A stretch of DNA of 64,000 nt from Emcibacter sp. (lineage in GTDB: Bacteria; Pseudomonadota; Alphaproteobacteria; Sphingomonadales; Emcibacteraceae): positions 133,064 through 197,063 of the forward strand of contig JAKIUQ010000006.1 of NCBI GenBank assembly GCA_021647465.1, in the 5' to 3' direction. Positions within the stretch are counted from its first letter, which is position 1; every line of letters begins with the position of its first letter. Both the position numbers and the translations under genes were made by a program. This document shows positions 26,699 through 35,016 of this stretch, piece after piece. The notes beneath the pieces were generated by a model that saw only the letters and a list, made by a program, of their open reading frames with translations, was not told the origin of the DNA and did not search any database.

Positions 26699-27061
26699 AA
26701 TATCGCTTTAAATCTTTTTTTATTTAATTTTGTTTATTTGGTTGTCTTATGAAAATATTTACCTAAATTATCATCTCATACCTCTGATACGATGTTTGGG
26801 TTGAATAATGGTTAATTTTAAGCTCTGAAATGCGCATAGTTCAAATTTTATGAAAATAAAATGTGATTTTTATGATATAACTATCTGAAATTTATATATT
26901 TTATGTATATTCCTATATAAAAAGTTAATCTTGGTTAACCATATGCCGCAAGAGTTTATTTATTATTTCCTGTTAGAATTTTAATTAAGTTTGGTCTGCA
27001 ATATTATTTTGCAAGGCCGTTTAGTTAGGCTTTTTTATTTTTTTGACCGGAGAATGCGATC
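26699..27061. other. Divergent promoter region of secretion operon and adhesin
   Basis: About 360 bp of very AT-rich DNA with no convincing gene. Features seen: TTAA-N6-TTAACCAT at 26925-26942, reminiscent of a CtrA half site but with six-base spacing, and TGCAA-TATTATT-TTGCA at 26997-27013, a perfect five-base inverted repeat about 50 bases before the adhesin start. The adhesin ATG is preceded by CCGGAGAA. This interval must carry the promoters of both units. Confidence 0.6.
26997..27013. promoter_or_regulatory. Inverted repeat upstream of adhesin gene
   Basis: TGCAA, seven bases, TTGCA lies about 50 bases before the adhesin start codon. Position and symmetry allow a regulator site. No known regulator is assigned and short AT-rich dyads arise by chance. 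Confidence 0.25.
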
Positions 27062-30000
27062 ATGGCTGATAAAAATCAGAATAATGCAACGGAGAATGAT
27101 TCTGATATAGAGGTGGACCCAATTACACAGGGTGCGGATCGCGTTCAAAAGCAACAAGAAGACGAAGGTCGCCTTGATATTGTTGGCGAGGACGATACGC
27201 AGGATACGCAAACCCGGTCAAATATCCACCTTGGCGGTCGGTCGGATGAAGGCGAAGGCTCAAATGAGGAGGAAGGGGCCGCCTTCCCAACAGCTTCCCT
27301 GAACAATATAGAAGGCTCAGGTTCCCCGGTGCAGGATAGCATCGATAGTGCCGAAGCGAAATTATCAGGCTTTTTAAGCGAAGAGGAAGCTTCAGATGAT
27401 GATATATCTGCTCGTGATAATGCCTCTCGTGATAATGATAGTAAAAGTTCAGGCACCTCAACATCTGCTCTTGAATTTGAAGCGGTCGCGCAAGCTGGTC
27501 CCCTGAATGAAATAGGGGTTCCTGAAAATGGTGAAGGCGGCCAAACTACGCAAAGTCTTTCACCTGAAGAAAATCAGGTGCAACCACAGATATTAAATGA
27601 TGAAAATTCTGTAACGGATGAGGTCAATGTAAACCCCGTTGCCGTTGATGATGTCGGTACGGTGGACGAAAATGAAACTTTGACGTTGAACGTGTTGTCC
27701 AATGATACAGACGCTGATAATGACAACTTTTTTATTACAGATGTCAGCATAGAAGATGGTCTTGGTGCTGCGGCGCATGATGGTAGGAATATCACGTTTA
27801 ACCCCGGAAGTGCGTATGATTATCTGGCCGAGGGTGAGACGGCGAACGTTGAAATCAGTTATGAGATCAGTGACGGCCAGGGCGGGACGGACACGGCAAC
27901 GGCAACAGTGACGGTGACCGGCAGCAACGACGGGCCTGTTGCGGCTGCGGATAGTTTTACGGGGACGGAAGACAGCGTGATCACGGGCAATGTCCTGAGT
28001 AATGACAGTGATGTTGACGGGGACAGCTTATCTGTTGTTGCGGAGACGATCACAACGGCGCAGGGCGGCACGGTTGATATTAATGCGGACGGAACATTCA
28101 GCTATAATCCGGCGGCGGATTTTAACGGGACGGACAGTTTTTCTTATACGTTAAGTGATGGCACACTTGTGGATACGGGGTCTGTGAGTCTTGAGGTTTC
28201 TGCGGTGAACGATGGCCCTGTTGCGGGCGCGGTTGATCTTGGGGCGACGGCAGAAGATACGAGCGTGACTTTCAGCGCGGCGGATTTACTGGCCAACAGT
28301 TCGGATGTTGACGGCGACAGTTTGAGCGTGACGGCGGTGAGTGTTGCGCCGGAGTTTGGCACAGTGTCGGATAATGGCGACGGAAGCTACAGCTTTACCC
28401 CGGCTGAAAACTATAACGGCGATGATGTGGCCTTAAGCTTTGAGGTCAGTGACGGCACAAGCACAGCGTCTGCCACGGCCTCTATTGATGTGACGGCGGT
28501 TGCGGATGCGCCAATATTGACAGTTGGGGATAGCGGCGGAATTCCGGTTACTCTGAAAATATCCGGGGATCATTATGACCCGAATAATGTTGAGGATGTG
28601 GGGGCCGGCTCGCCGCAGTTTCAGGTTTTTGTTAACGGGGAGGCTGTGCTTGTCGATGGAGAAAGCACATTCACCGTTGATGCGGAGCGGGGTGACTGGG
28701 AGCTTTTCCGGTTTGAGGTAGAGCCGGGTACGGATATTAACAGTGTTGAAGTCAAATTTGTCAATGATGCCTGGGATGGAAAAAACGATAGTGATGGGGA
28801 TGGTATTATCGGAGAAGACCGTAACCTGATCGTCGATAAAATCAATATTGGCGGCGAAGCGGATCAGAATGGTGATTTTGTTGGGGGATACACGCTTGAA
28901 GCCGAAGATGCCTATTATGACAAAACCGGCACGGATGGCAGTGAAACAATGTTTTGGACGGGGACGATGTCCTTTGATACGAGTGATATTGATATGGGGC
29001 CTGTGGCGTCTGGCAGCGAAGATACGGCAATTGCCCTGAATATCAATGCAGAGTTGAGCGATGCGTCTGAATCCCTGAGTATTACTATTTCCGGTGTGCC
29101 AGACGGCGCGGTGCTTTCAGCGGGAGAGAATAATGGTGACGGGAGCTGGAGCCTGACGCCGGATCAACTGGATGGCCTTAACATCACACCGCCTGAAAAT
29201 TATGCGGGTAGTTTTGACCTGACAGTAAGCGCCACATCCACAGACGGCGGGGATAGCGCCGCGACGAGCACCACATTGAGTGTGAGCGTCAGTGCGGTGA
29301 ACGATGGCCCTGCTGCGGGCGCGGTTGATCTTGGGGCGACGGCAGAAGATACGAGCGTGACTTTCAGCGCGGCGGATTTACTGGCCAACAGTTCGGATGT
29401 TGACGGCGACAGTTTGAGCGTGACAGCGGTGAGTGTTGCGCCGGAGTTTGGCACAGTGTCGGATAATGGCGACGGAAGCTACAGCTTTACCCCGGCTGAA
29501 AACTATAACGGCGATGATGTGACGTTAAGCTTTGAGGTCTCGGACGGCACAAGCACAGCGTCTGCCACGGCAAGCCTTGATGTGACGGCGGTCAATGACG
29601 GTCCTGTAGCGGTTGCGGACGGCCCAACACCTGATATTACGGAGGTTCTCACAGGAAAGAATGGTCTATATGATATCTCTGCCGGTGGTGAGGTTACAAT
29701 AGATGCCAATTATATATCCTCAGATGCAGGCTTTAATAATTCACATGGTTATTATATTGCCGACAGTGATGGAAATCCAATTGGCGGGGCAATAATACAG
29801 GATAATGTAAAGGACTTTGGCGCGGAAACCATAACTATCAATACTGACGACTATCCAGACGGTGTTACATTAGGCTTTTTTATGATCCCAAATGGAGATA
29901 ATAATAATATTACATTGGCAGATGGCGATCAGGTAACATTTCAGGAAATAGATGGTAATTGGACTGCCATGTCTGACGGAGTTCCTCTGTCCGGAACCTA

Positions 30001-31516
30001 TGTGTCGGCACTTTTCAGTGACCCATTGTTAAATCCAGGTGGTGTTGATCAATTAATAGATTCAGCCGGCCCCGGAAATCAGAATTGGGAAGATACCCCT
30101 GACGGAGGGGATCTGGCATATGATGATATCAATATGGATGTCACGGTAAGTCTCACAAGCAATTCGGCAGGGGGCTCCGACAATTTCACGGGGACGGAAG
30201 ACGGCGCGATTACGGGCAATGTGCTTGGTAATGACACGGATGTTGACGGAGATACATTGTCTGTTGTGGCCGAGACGATCAAAACGGCGAACGGCGGCAC
30301 GGTTGATATCGCGGCGGACGGGACGTTCAGCTATAATCCGGCGGCGGATTTTAACGGTACGGACAGTTTTTCTTACACGTTAAGTGATGGCACACTTGTG
30401 GATACGGGGTCTGTGAGTCTTGAGGTTTCTGCGGTGAATGACGGGCCGGCGGCACCAATAGACAACAACAATACTGGAAATACTGTGGTAGAAGGTGCTG
30501 CTGCAGGAACGGCTGTTGGTATTACGGCCCTATCATCAGATATTGACGGTGATTCTGTCACATATAGTCTGCTTGATGATGCCGGGGGTTTGTTCGCTAT
30601 TGATGGTGTTACGGGTGTTGTAACGGTTGCAGATGGGGCGGTGGTTGATCATGAAACTGCTGCAAACCACAACATCATTATTCAGGCTTCAGACGGTACG
30701 GATACATCAACCCAGACTTTTACGATTGATGTGATCGACGCAATGGATGCCGTTGGGACGGCGGGTAATGATTTTATCGTTGGCGGCGATGGTGACGACG
30801 AGCTTGCGGGTGGCCTTGGCGCGGATTTGATTGAGGGGGGTCTGGGCAATGACACACTAAATTATAATGCAGATGACACATGGTCCGGAAAATATGCCGC
30901 CCTTAATGTGGAGACGGGTGAAAGGGTGTCGTTACGCGATGACAATCGTTCGAGCGATGTTTTTGATGGTGGTGAGGGCTATGACACGCTTCAGGGTACT
31001 GATGGAAATGATGCGTTGTTTCTTGATGACAGCTATAGCGGTTTTGTCGATGGTGCCCAGGCCCGAATACAGAACATTGAAGAGATTGATATGGGGGCCG
31101 GTGATGATATTGTTGATATGACCTCCAATAGCTATACTTATGATCAGGGCGTTATTGTAAAGGGCGGGGAAGGAAATGATACGCTCTGGACTTCAACCGG
31201 TGATGACACATTAATTGGCGGCACCGGAAATGATTCGATGTTTGGGGGGGAAGGCAGCGACATATTCGTTTTTGGCGCCGATGAGGGAAATGACACCGTT
31301 GATGGCGGCTCAGGCTGGACGGATACCATTCAGCTAAATGATATGGGGGATGATGCTCAAGCGGGCTGGACGTTAACGTTGGATAAGGGATCAACGATTT
31401 CTTCTACGGATGAAGATGCAAACGAGATGTTGCTTTCAGATGATGCATCTGGAACGATTACTTTTGATGATGGCAATATTGTTGAATTTGAAGGAATAGA
31501 AAAGATTGTTTGGTAA
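27062..31516 (+). CDS. Large cadherin-like/VCBS RTX adhesin with carbohydrate-binding and DUF4114 domains
   Basis: A 1484-residue acidic surface protein and the probable type I secretion substrate of the divergent operon. There is no N-terminal signal peptide. Order: acidic low-complexity region (1-185); bacterial Ig/cadherin-like repeats (about 190-480) with DGPV, GNVLSNDSDVDGD and FSYNPAADFNGTDSF motifs; a Ca-dependent xylan-binding-type carbohydrate module (about 490-635, VNGE, FVNDAWDG); more cadherin-like repeats (to about 850); a DUF4114 domain (about 876-1033); repeats again to about 1226; RTX nonapeptides such as GGLGADLIEGGLGNDTL (about 1230-1416); and a C-terminal secretion region ending EKIVW. 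Several repeats are nearly identical at DNA level. A biofilm or substrate-attachment role is inferred. Confidence 0.93.
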   Translation: MADKNQNNATENDSDIEVDPITQGADRVQKQQEDEGRLDIVGEDDTQDTQTRSNIHLGGRSDEGEGSNEEEGAAFPTASLNNIEGSGSPVQDSIDSAEAKLSGFLSEEEASDDDISARDNASRDNDSKSSGTSTSALEFEAVAQAGPLNEIGVPENGEGGQTTQSLSPEENQVQPQILNDENSVTDEVNVNPVAVDDVGTVDENETLTLNVLSNDTDADNDNFFITDVSIEDGLGAAAHDGRNITFNPGSAYDYLAEGETANVEISYEISDGQGGTDTATATVTVTGSNDGPVAAADSFTGTEDSVITGNVLSNDSDVDGDSLSVVAETITTAQGGTVDINADGTFSYNPAADFNGTDSFSYTLSDGTLVDTGSVSLEVSAVNDGPVAGAVDLGATAEDTSVTFSAADLLANSSDVDGDSLSVTAVSVAPEFGTVSDNGDGSYSFTPAENYNGDDVALSFEVSDGTSTASATASIDVTAVADAPILTVGDSGGIPVTLKISGDHYDPNNVEDVGAGSPQFQVFVNGEAVLVDGESTFTVDAERGDWELFRFEVEPGTDINSVEVKFVNDAWDGKNDSDGDGIIGEDRNLIVDKINIGGEADQNGDFVGGYTLEAEDAYYDKTGTDGSETMFWTGTMSFDTSDIDMGPVASGSEDTAIALNINAELSDASESLSITISGVPDGAVLSAGENNGDGSWSLTPDQLDGLNITPPENYAGSFDLTVSATSTDGGDSAATSTTLSVSVSAVNDGPAAGAVDLGATAEDTSVTFSAADLLANSSDVDGDSLSVTAVSVAPEFGTVSDNGDGSYSFTPAENYNGDDVTLSFEVSDGTSTASATASLDVTAVNDGPVAVADGPTPDITEVLTGKNGLYDISAGGEVTIDANYISSDAGFNNSHGYYIADSDGNPIGGAIIQDNVKDFGAETITINTDDYPDGVTLGFFMIPNGDNNNITLADGDQVTFQEIDGNWTAMSDGVPLSGTYVSALFSDPLLNPGGVDQLIDSAGPGNQNWEDTPDGGDLAYDDINMDVTVSLTSNSAGGSDNFTGTEDGAITGNVLGNDTDVDGDTLSVVAETIKTANGGTVDIAADGTFSYNPAADFNGTDSFSYTLSDGTLVDTGSVSLEVSAVNDGPAAPIDNNNTGNTVVEGAAAGTAVGITALSSDIDGDSVTYSLLDDAGGLFAIDGVTGVVTVADGAVVDHETAANHNIIIQASDGTDTSTQTFTIDVIDAMDAVGTAGNDFIVGGDGDDELAGGLGADLIEGGLGNDTLNYNADDTWSGKYAALNVETGERVSLRDDNRSSDVFDGGEGYDTLQGTDGNDALFLDDSYSGFVDGAQARIQNIEEIDMGAGDDIVDMTSNSYTYDQGVIVKGGEGNDTLWTSTGDDTLIGGTGNDSMFGGEGSDIFVFGADEGNDTVDGGSGWTDTIQLNDMGDDAQAGWTLTLDKGSTISSTDEDANEMLLSDDASGTITFDDGNIVEFEGIEKIVW
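27952..28213 (+). repeat. Adhesin repeat type 1, copy 1
   Basis: About 260 bp coding for one cadherin-like unit, nearly identical to 30181-30442 (offset 2229 bp). Differences are scattered and mostly silent. It starts around GGGGACGGAAGAC and ends in GCGGTGAA. Confidence 0.85.
28201..28503 (+). repeat. Adhesin repeat type 2, copy 1
   Basis: About 300 bp coding for the LGATAEDTSVTFSAADLLAN unit, nearly identical to 29293-29595 (offset 1092 bp). Confidence 0.85.
29293..29595 (+). repeat. Adhesin repeat type 2, copy 2
   Basis: Second copy of the 28201-28503 unit. Changes cluster in the last third (GTGACG for GTGGCC; TCGGAC for AGTGAC), the rest is almost unchanged. Confidence 0.85.
30181..30442 (+). 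repeat. Adhesin repeat type 1, copy 2
   Basis: Second copy of the 27952-28213 unit, placed directly after the DUF4114 domain. Confidence 0.85.
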
Positions 31517-31626
31517 CGCCTCAAAAATAGATAGTTTTTTGTTGTTTTAAATAAAAATCGATGTTTTTGACTTTAATGTTATCTGTGTTAACATCCGTTA
31601 ATTTTATTAATTAAAGAGCATCTTTT

Positions 31627-33951
31627 GTGTCGAATAATCCTTCAAATAATCCTGTAGTATCATATGGGAATTTTGTTGTCCGGCGGCCATGGCTGGTGTT
31701 GTTTCTTTCTCTGACCGTGGTTTTGCTGTCAGCATATGGCGCGAAAAATATTTATTTCTCCAGTGATTACAGGGCGTTTTTTGGTCCTGATAACCCGCAG
31801 CTTGCGGCGCAGGATGAATTGGAAAATACCTATACCAAGATGGATATGGTTTCTGTCATCCTGAAACCATTAAATGGGGATATCTATAACAAAGAATTTC
31901 TTGGATTGTTATATAGTCTTACGGAAAAATCATGGCAGGTGCCTTATGCGATCCGCGTGGATTCTTTATCCAATTACCAACATACAAGGTCTGAAGAAGA
32001 TGACATGATCGTCGAAGATCTTGTGGAGGATCCGGAAAGTCTGGACCAACAGCAGCTCGACCTTATTCGCAAAGTGTCATTATCGGAACCCGCATTGATT
32101 AATCGGCTTGTTTCAGCAGATGGCAGAACGACGCAGATTATCATTACGATTGAGACGCCAAACAGCCATAAAAGCACATTAAATAAAATCGTCTCGCATG
32201 TTCGGGCAATAGCAGAGGATGCGCGGGTAAAAAATCCGGATATCCATATAGCCTTGAGCGGAAATGTCATGTTGTCCAATGCATTTTCGGAATCTGCCCA
32301 GCATGATATGACAACATTATTTCCCCTTATGTACGGTTTGATCGCGCTGACTATTCTTTTGTTTATTCGGTCATTCACGGGCATGATCAGTACGATGGTT
32401 GTGGTCGTTCTTTCTGTGGCTTCGGCTATTGGGGTTGCCGGGCATATTGGCTGGGGTTTGAACAGCGTATCGGTTAATTCCTTTGTTGTCATACTGACCA
32501 TATCAGTCGCAGATTGCATACATTTGCTGGTGACCTATTTTGGGGAAATACGTAAAGGTGCGGACAGAAAAAAAGCCACAGTCGAAAGTCTGCGCATTAA
32601 TTTTCAACCCGTTTTCCTCACATCTTTAACGACGGTTATCGGGTTTTTAAGCCTTAATTTTAATGACAGCCCGCCTTTTCGGGAGTTTGGTAATATTGCG
32701 GCCATGGGTGTGGTTGCCGCTTTTTTTCTTTCCATTACGATGCTGCCGGCATTAATGACGATTATCCCGATGAGGCTAAGAAACCACAAGTCATATGAAG
32801 GCAGTTTTATGTCGCGTTATGTTGAATGGGTTGTGCATCACAAGAAAGTCATACTTATTGGTTCGCTGGCCGTTGTCGTGACATCGGCGGCCATGCTACC
32901 CAAACTTGTCTATAATGATCAGTTTGTTGATTTTTTCAGCACGAATGTTCAGTTTCGGCAGGATACGGATTTTCTTATGGATAATTTGACGGGCACCTAT
33001 ACCATGGAATTCTCGATGCCTTCGGGCGAGGATGGCGGCATTGCCAACCCCGCGTATTTGGCAAAGCTGGAGGATTTTGCGAATTGGCTGCGCCTTCAAC
33101 CAGAAGTGCGGCATATACTGTCTTTTACCGATGTTATGAAAAGACTGAATCAGAATTTGAATGGGGATGACCCTGAATTTTACCGTTTGCCGGATAATCG
33201 CCAATTGGCGGCGCAATATCTATTACTTTATGAAATGTCTCTGCCCGTGGGCCTTGACCTGAATAACCAGATTGATATCAGAAAGTCTGCCACGCGCCTG
33301 ACGGCCATATTGGACAATATCAATACGGGCGCCATGAAAGACCTGAAATACCGTTCAGAAAACTGGCTCAAGGAAAACGCACCGCCCGAAATGCAGCCGC
33401 GTGGGGCCACGAGCGTTAATCTGATTTTCGCCTTTCTGACCAAACGAACCTTTGACAGTATGTTTTGGGGAACAGGCTTTGCTTTTCTGTTGATTTCGGC
33501 TTGCCTTGTGATTGCCCTGCGTAATATTAAACTGGGTATTGTAAGCCTTGTCCCCAATATTATGCCTGTCATTGTTGCTTTTGGGTTATGGGCGATTATT
33601 AACGGCGAACTTGGGATGTTTGCCGCAAGTGTGACGGCAACAGCGCTGGGTTTGATTGTCGACTGCACCGTGCATTTTCTAAGTAAATATCAGCGCGGAA
33701 AACGCGAAAAAAACCTTCAGGCTGAAGATGCAATACGCTATGCTTTTTCAATGGTTGGAATGGCTTTATGGGTATCTTCGCTGGTATTAATCGTGGGTTT
33801 CAGCTCGCTTATGCTTTCGGATTTCACCATGAATTCAAAAATGGGGGCCATGACGGCGATGATAATTGCTGTGGCTCTGATCATCGATTTTCTGTTATTG
33901 CCGGTTATTTTGTTATATGTTGATAAAAAGAAAGAACCCTCGAATGTATAA
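31627..33951 (+). CDS. RND-superfamily (MMPL-type) permease
   Basis: A 774-residue inner-membrane transporter with two copies of the RND half: a first membrane helix (about 19-38), a periplasmic loop, five clustered helices (about 230-385), then the same pattern again (about 405-765). Charged residues inside helices are visible in ISVADCIHLLVTYF and LIVDCTVHFLSKY. It is of the short, lipid/hydrophobe-type RND, not the AcrB type. Start is GTG 31627 with AAAGAG upstream. The next gene overlaps its stop by a few bases and encodes a LolA-like outer-membrane lipoprotein-sorting protein, a frequent partner. Substrate unknown, perhaps a lipid or hydrophobic metabolite. Confidence 0.92.
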   Translation: MSNNPSNNPVVSYGNFVVRRPWLVLFLSLTVVLLSAYGAKNIYFSSDYRAFFGPDNPQLAAQDELENTYTKMDMVSVILKPLNGDIYNKEFLGLLYSLTEKSWQVPYAIRVDSLSNYQHTRSEEDDMIVEDLVEDPESLDQQQLDLIRKVSLSEPALINRLVSADGRTTQIIITIETPNSHKSTLNKIVSHVRAIAEDARVKNPDIHIALSGNVMLSNAFSESAQHDMTTLFPLMYGLIALTILLFIRSFTGMISTMVVVVLSVASAIGVAGHIGWGLNSVSVNSFVVILTISVADCIHLLVTYFGEIRKGADRKKATVESLRINFQPVFLTSLTTVIGFLSLNFNDSPPFREFGNIAAMGVVAAFFLSITMLPALMTIIPMRLRNHKSYEGSFMSRYVEWVVHHKKVILIGSLAVVVTSAAMLPKLVYNDQFVDFFSTNVQFRQDTDFLMDNLTGTYTMEFSMPSGEDGGIANPAYLAKLEDFANWLRLQPEVRHILSFTDVMKRLNQNLNGDDPEFYRLPDNRQLAAQYLLLYEMSLPVGLDLNNQIDIRKSATRLTAILDNINTGAMKDLKYRSENWLKENAPPEMQPRGATSVNLIFAFLTKRTFDSMFWGTGFAFLLISACLVIALRNIKLGIVSLVPNIMPVIVAFGLWAIINGELGMFAASVTATALGLIVDCTVHFLSKYQRGKREKNLQAEDAIRYAFSMVGMALWVSSLVLIVGFSSLMLSDFTMNSKMGAMTAMIIAVALIIDFLLLPVILLYVDKKKEPSNV

Positions 33952-34765
33952 AATGACTAAAAAAATATTTTTTCCGATGTTGGCTTTGACCATGATAGCT
34001 CCCTATGGGGTAATGGCTCATGCCAGAGCAGAAACACAAACACCCGAAGAAAAGGGGTTTGCCATAGCGGCGGAAATTGACAGAAGGGATGAAGGCTTTC
34101 AGGATACCGTTGCTATTCTGGAAATGGTGCTGAGTAATCGGCAGGGCGCGAAAAGCCATCGGAAGCTTAAAATAAAGACCTTTGAAATGACAGGGGTTGG
34201 CGTGGGCGACAAATCACTGGTCATTTTCGATAGTCCAAGAGATGTGAAGGGGACGGCTTTCCTCACCCATTCCAAGGTTCTTGAACCTGATGATCAGTGG
34301 ATTTATCTGCCCGCCCTTGGCCGTATTAAAAGAATATCTTCCAGTAATAAATCCGGCCCGTTCATGGGGAGTGAATTTGCCTATGAAGATATGTCATCTC
34401 GGGAAGTCGGAAAATATCACTATAAATGGCTTCGGGATGAGCCTTGCGGCGAGCTCATGTGTTATGTGATAGAAGCCTATCCGCAATATGCAAAATCCGG
34501 ATATAGCAAGCTGACATCCTGGATTGATAAGACAGAATATAGAACATGGAAAACAGAATTTTATAACCGGCGCGGTGACTTGTTTAAAATTCTTAAGTTC
34601 TCAGATTATAAGTTATATCTGGATAAATATTGGCGGCCACGTGATTTATTTATGGAAAATAAAATAACCGGCAAAAAAACAAGGCTGGTTTGGAGTCGTT
34701 TTGATTTTCGGACAAATCTATCCGAAAATGATTTTTCCAAAAGTCGGTTAAAAACCGCGAGATAA
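33944..34765 (+). CDS. LolA-like outer-membrane lipoprotein-sorting protein
   Basis: A 273-residue periplasmic protein with a signal peptide (cut near AHARA-ET) and the LolA/LppX-like beta fold recognised from KIKTFEMTGVGVGDKSLVIFDSP, DDQWIYLPALGRIKRI and the FMGSEFAYEDM segment. This family is usually encoded beside RND/MMPL permeases and is thought to ferry a lipid across the periplasm. Translation is coupled to the upstream permease: ATG 33944 overlaps its stop codon, with ATG 33953 a close alternative; the frame is open further upstream to 33917. A strong terminator follows at 34798. Confidence 0.88.
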   Translation: MYKMTKKIFFPMLALTMIAPYGVMAHARAETQTPEEKGFAIAAEIDRRDEGFQDTVAILEMVLSNRQGAKSHRKLKIKTFEMTGVGVGDKSLVIFDSPRDVKGTAFLTHSKVLEPDDQWIYLPALGRIKRISSSNKSGPFMGSEFAYEDMSSREVGKYHYKWLRDEPCGELMCYVIEAYPQYAKSGYSKLTSWIDKTEYRTWKTEFYNRRGDLFKILKFSDYKLYLDKYWRPRDLFMENKITGKKTRLVWSRFDFRTNLSENDFSKSRLKTAR

Positions 34766-34797
34766 TATTTGAAACACCTTGTTTTCTGCGAAATTTT

Positions 34798-34829
34798 AAG
34801 GTCTTGCCCTAAGGGTGAGACCTTTTTTT
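34798..34829 (+). terminator. Rho-independent terminator after RND/LolA-like operon
   Basis: AAGGTCT-TG-CCC-TAA-GGG-TG-AGACCTT forms a stem with a small symmetric internal loop and a TAA loop, followed by a run of seven T. It ends the permease operon before the AMIN/barrel gene. Confidence 0.92.
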
Positions 34830-34930
34830 CATTTTCTCTTTATTTTCCTTTTTTAAAATTTTATGGTTAACAAAGGGTAGGTTTGGACAGAAAGCTCCTG
34901 TAACTACTTACAATTTTAGAAAAAAATGAA

Positions 34931-34945
34931 TTAAGTAATCGTTAA
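34931..34945. promoter_or_regulatory. TTAA-N7-TTAA, CtrA-box-like
   Basis: TTAA-GTAATCG-TTAA about 70 bp before the AMIN/barrel gene fits the CtrA binding pattern of alphaproteobacteria. AT-rich intergenic DNA gives such matches by chance, so this is only a candidate. Confidence 0.3.
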
Positions 34946-35016
34946 ATTGACCCGATTATTAGGCCCTTTTAGATGTTTTATTGTCATAAATGATGATGGA
35001 ATCGCAATGATCGCAT

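Noticed and set aside
31974..32519. Open frame of 181 codons opposite the RND permease
   Set aside because: Complement of membrane helices gives long open frames by chance; no independent protein signal.
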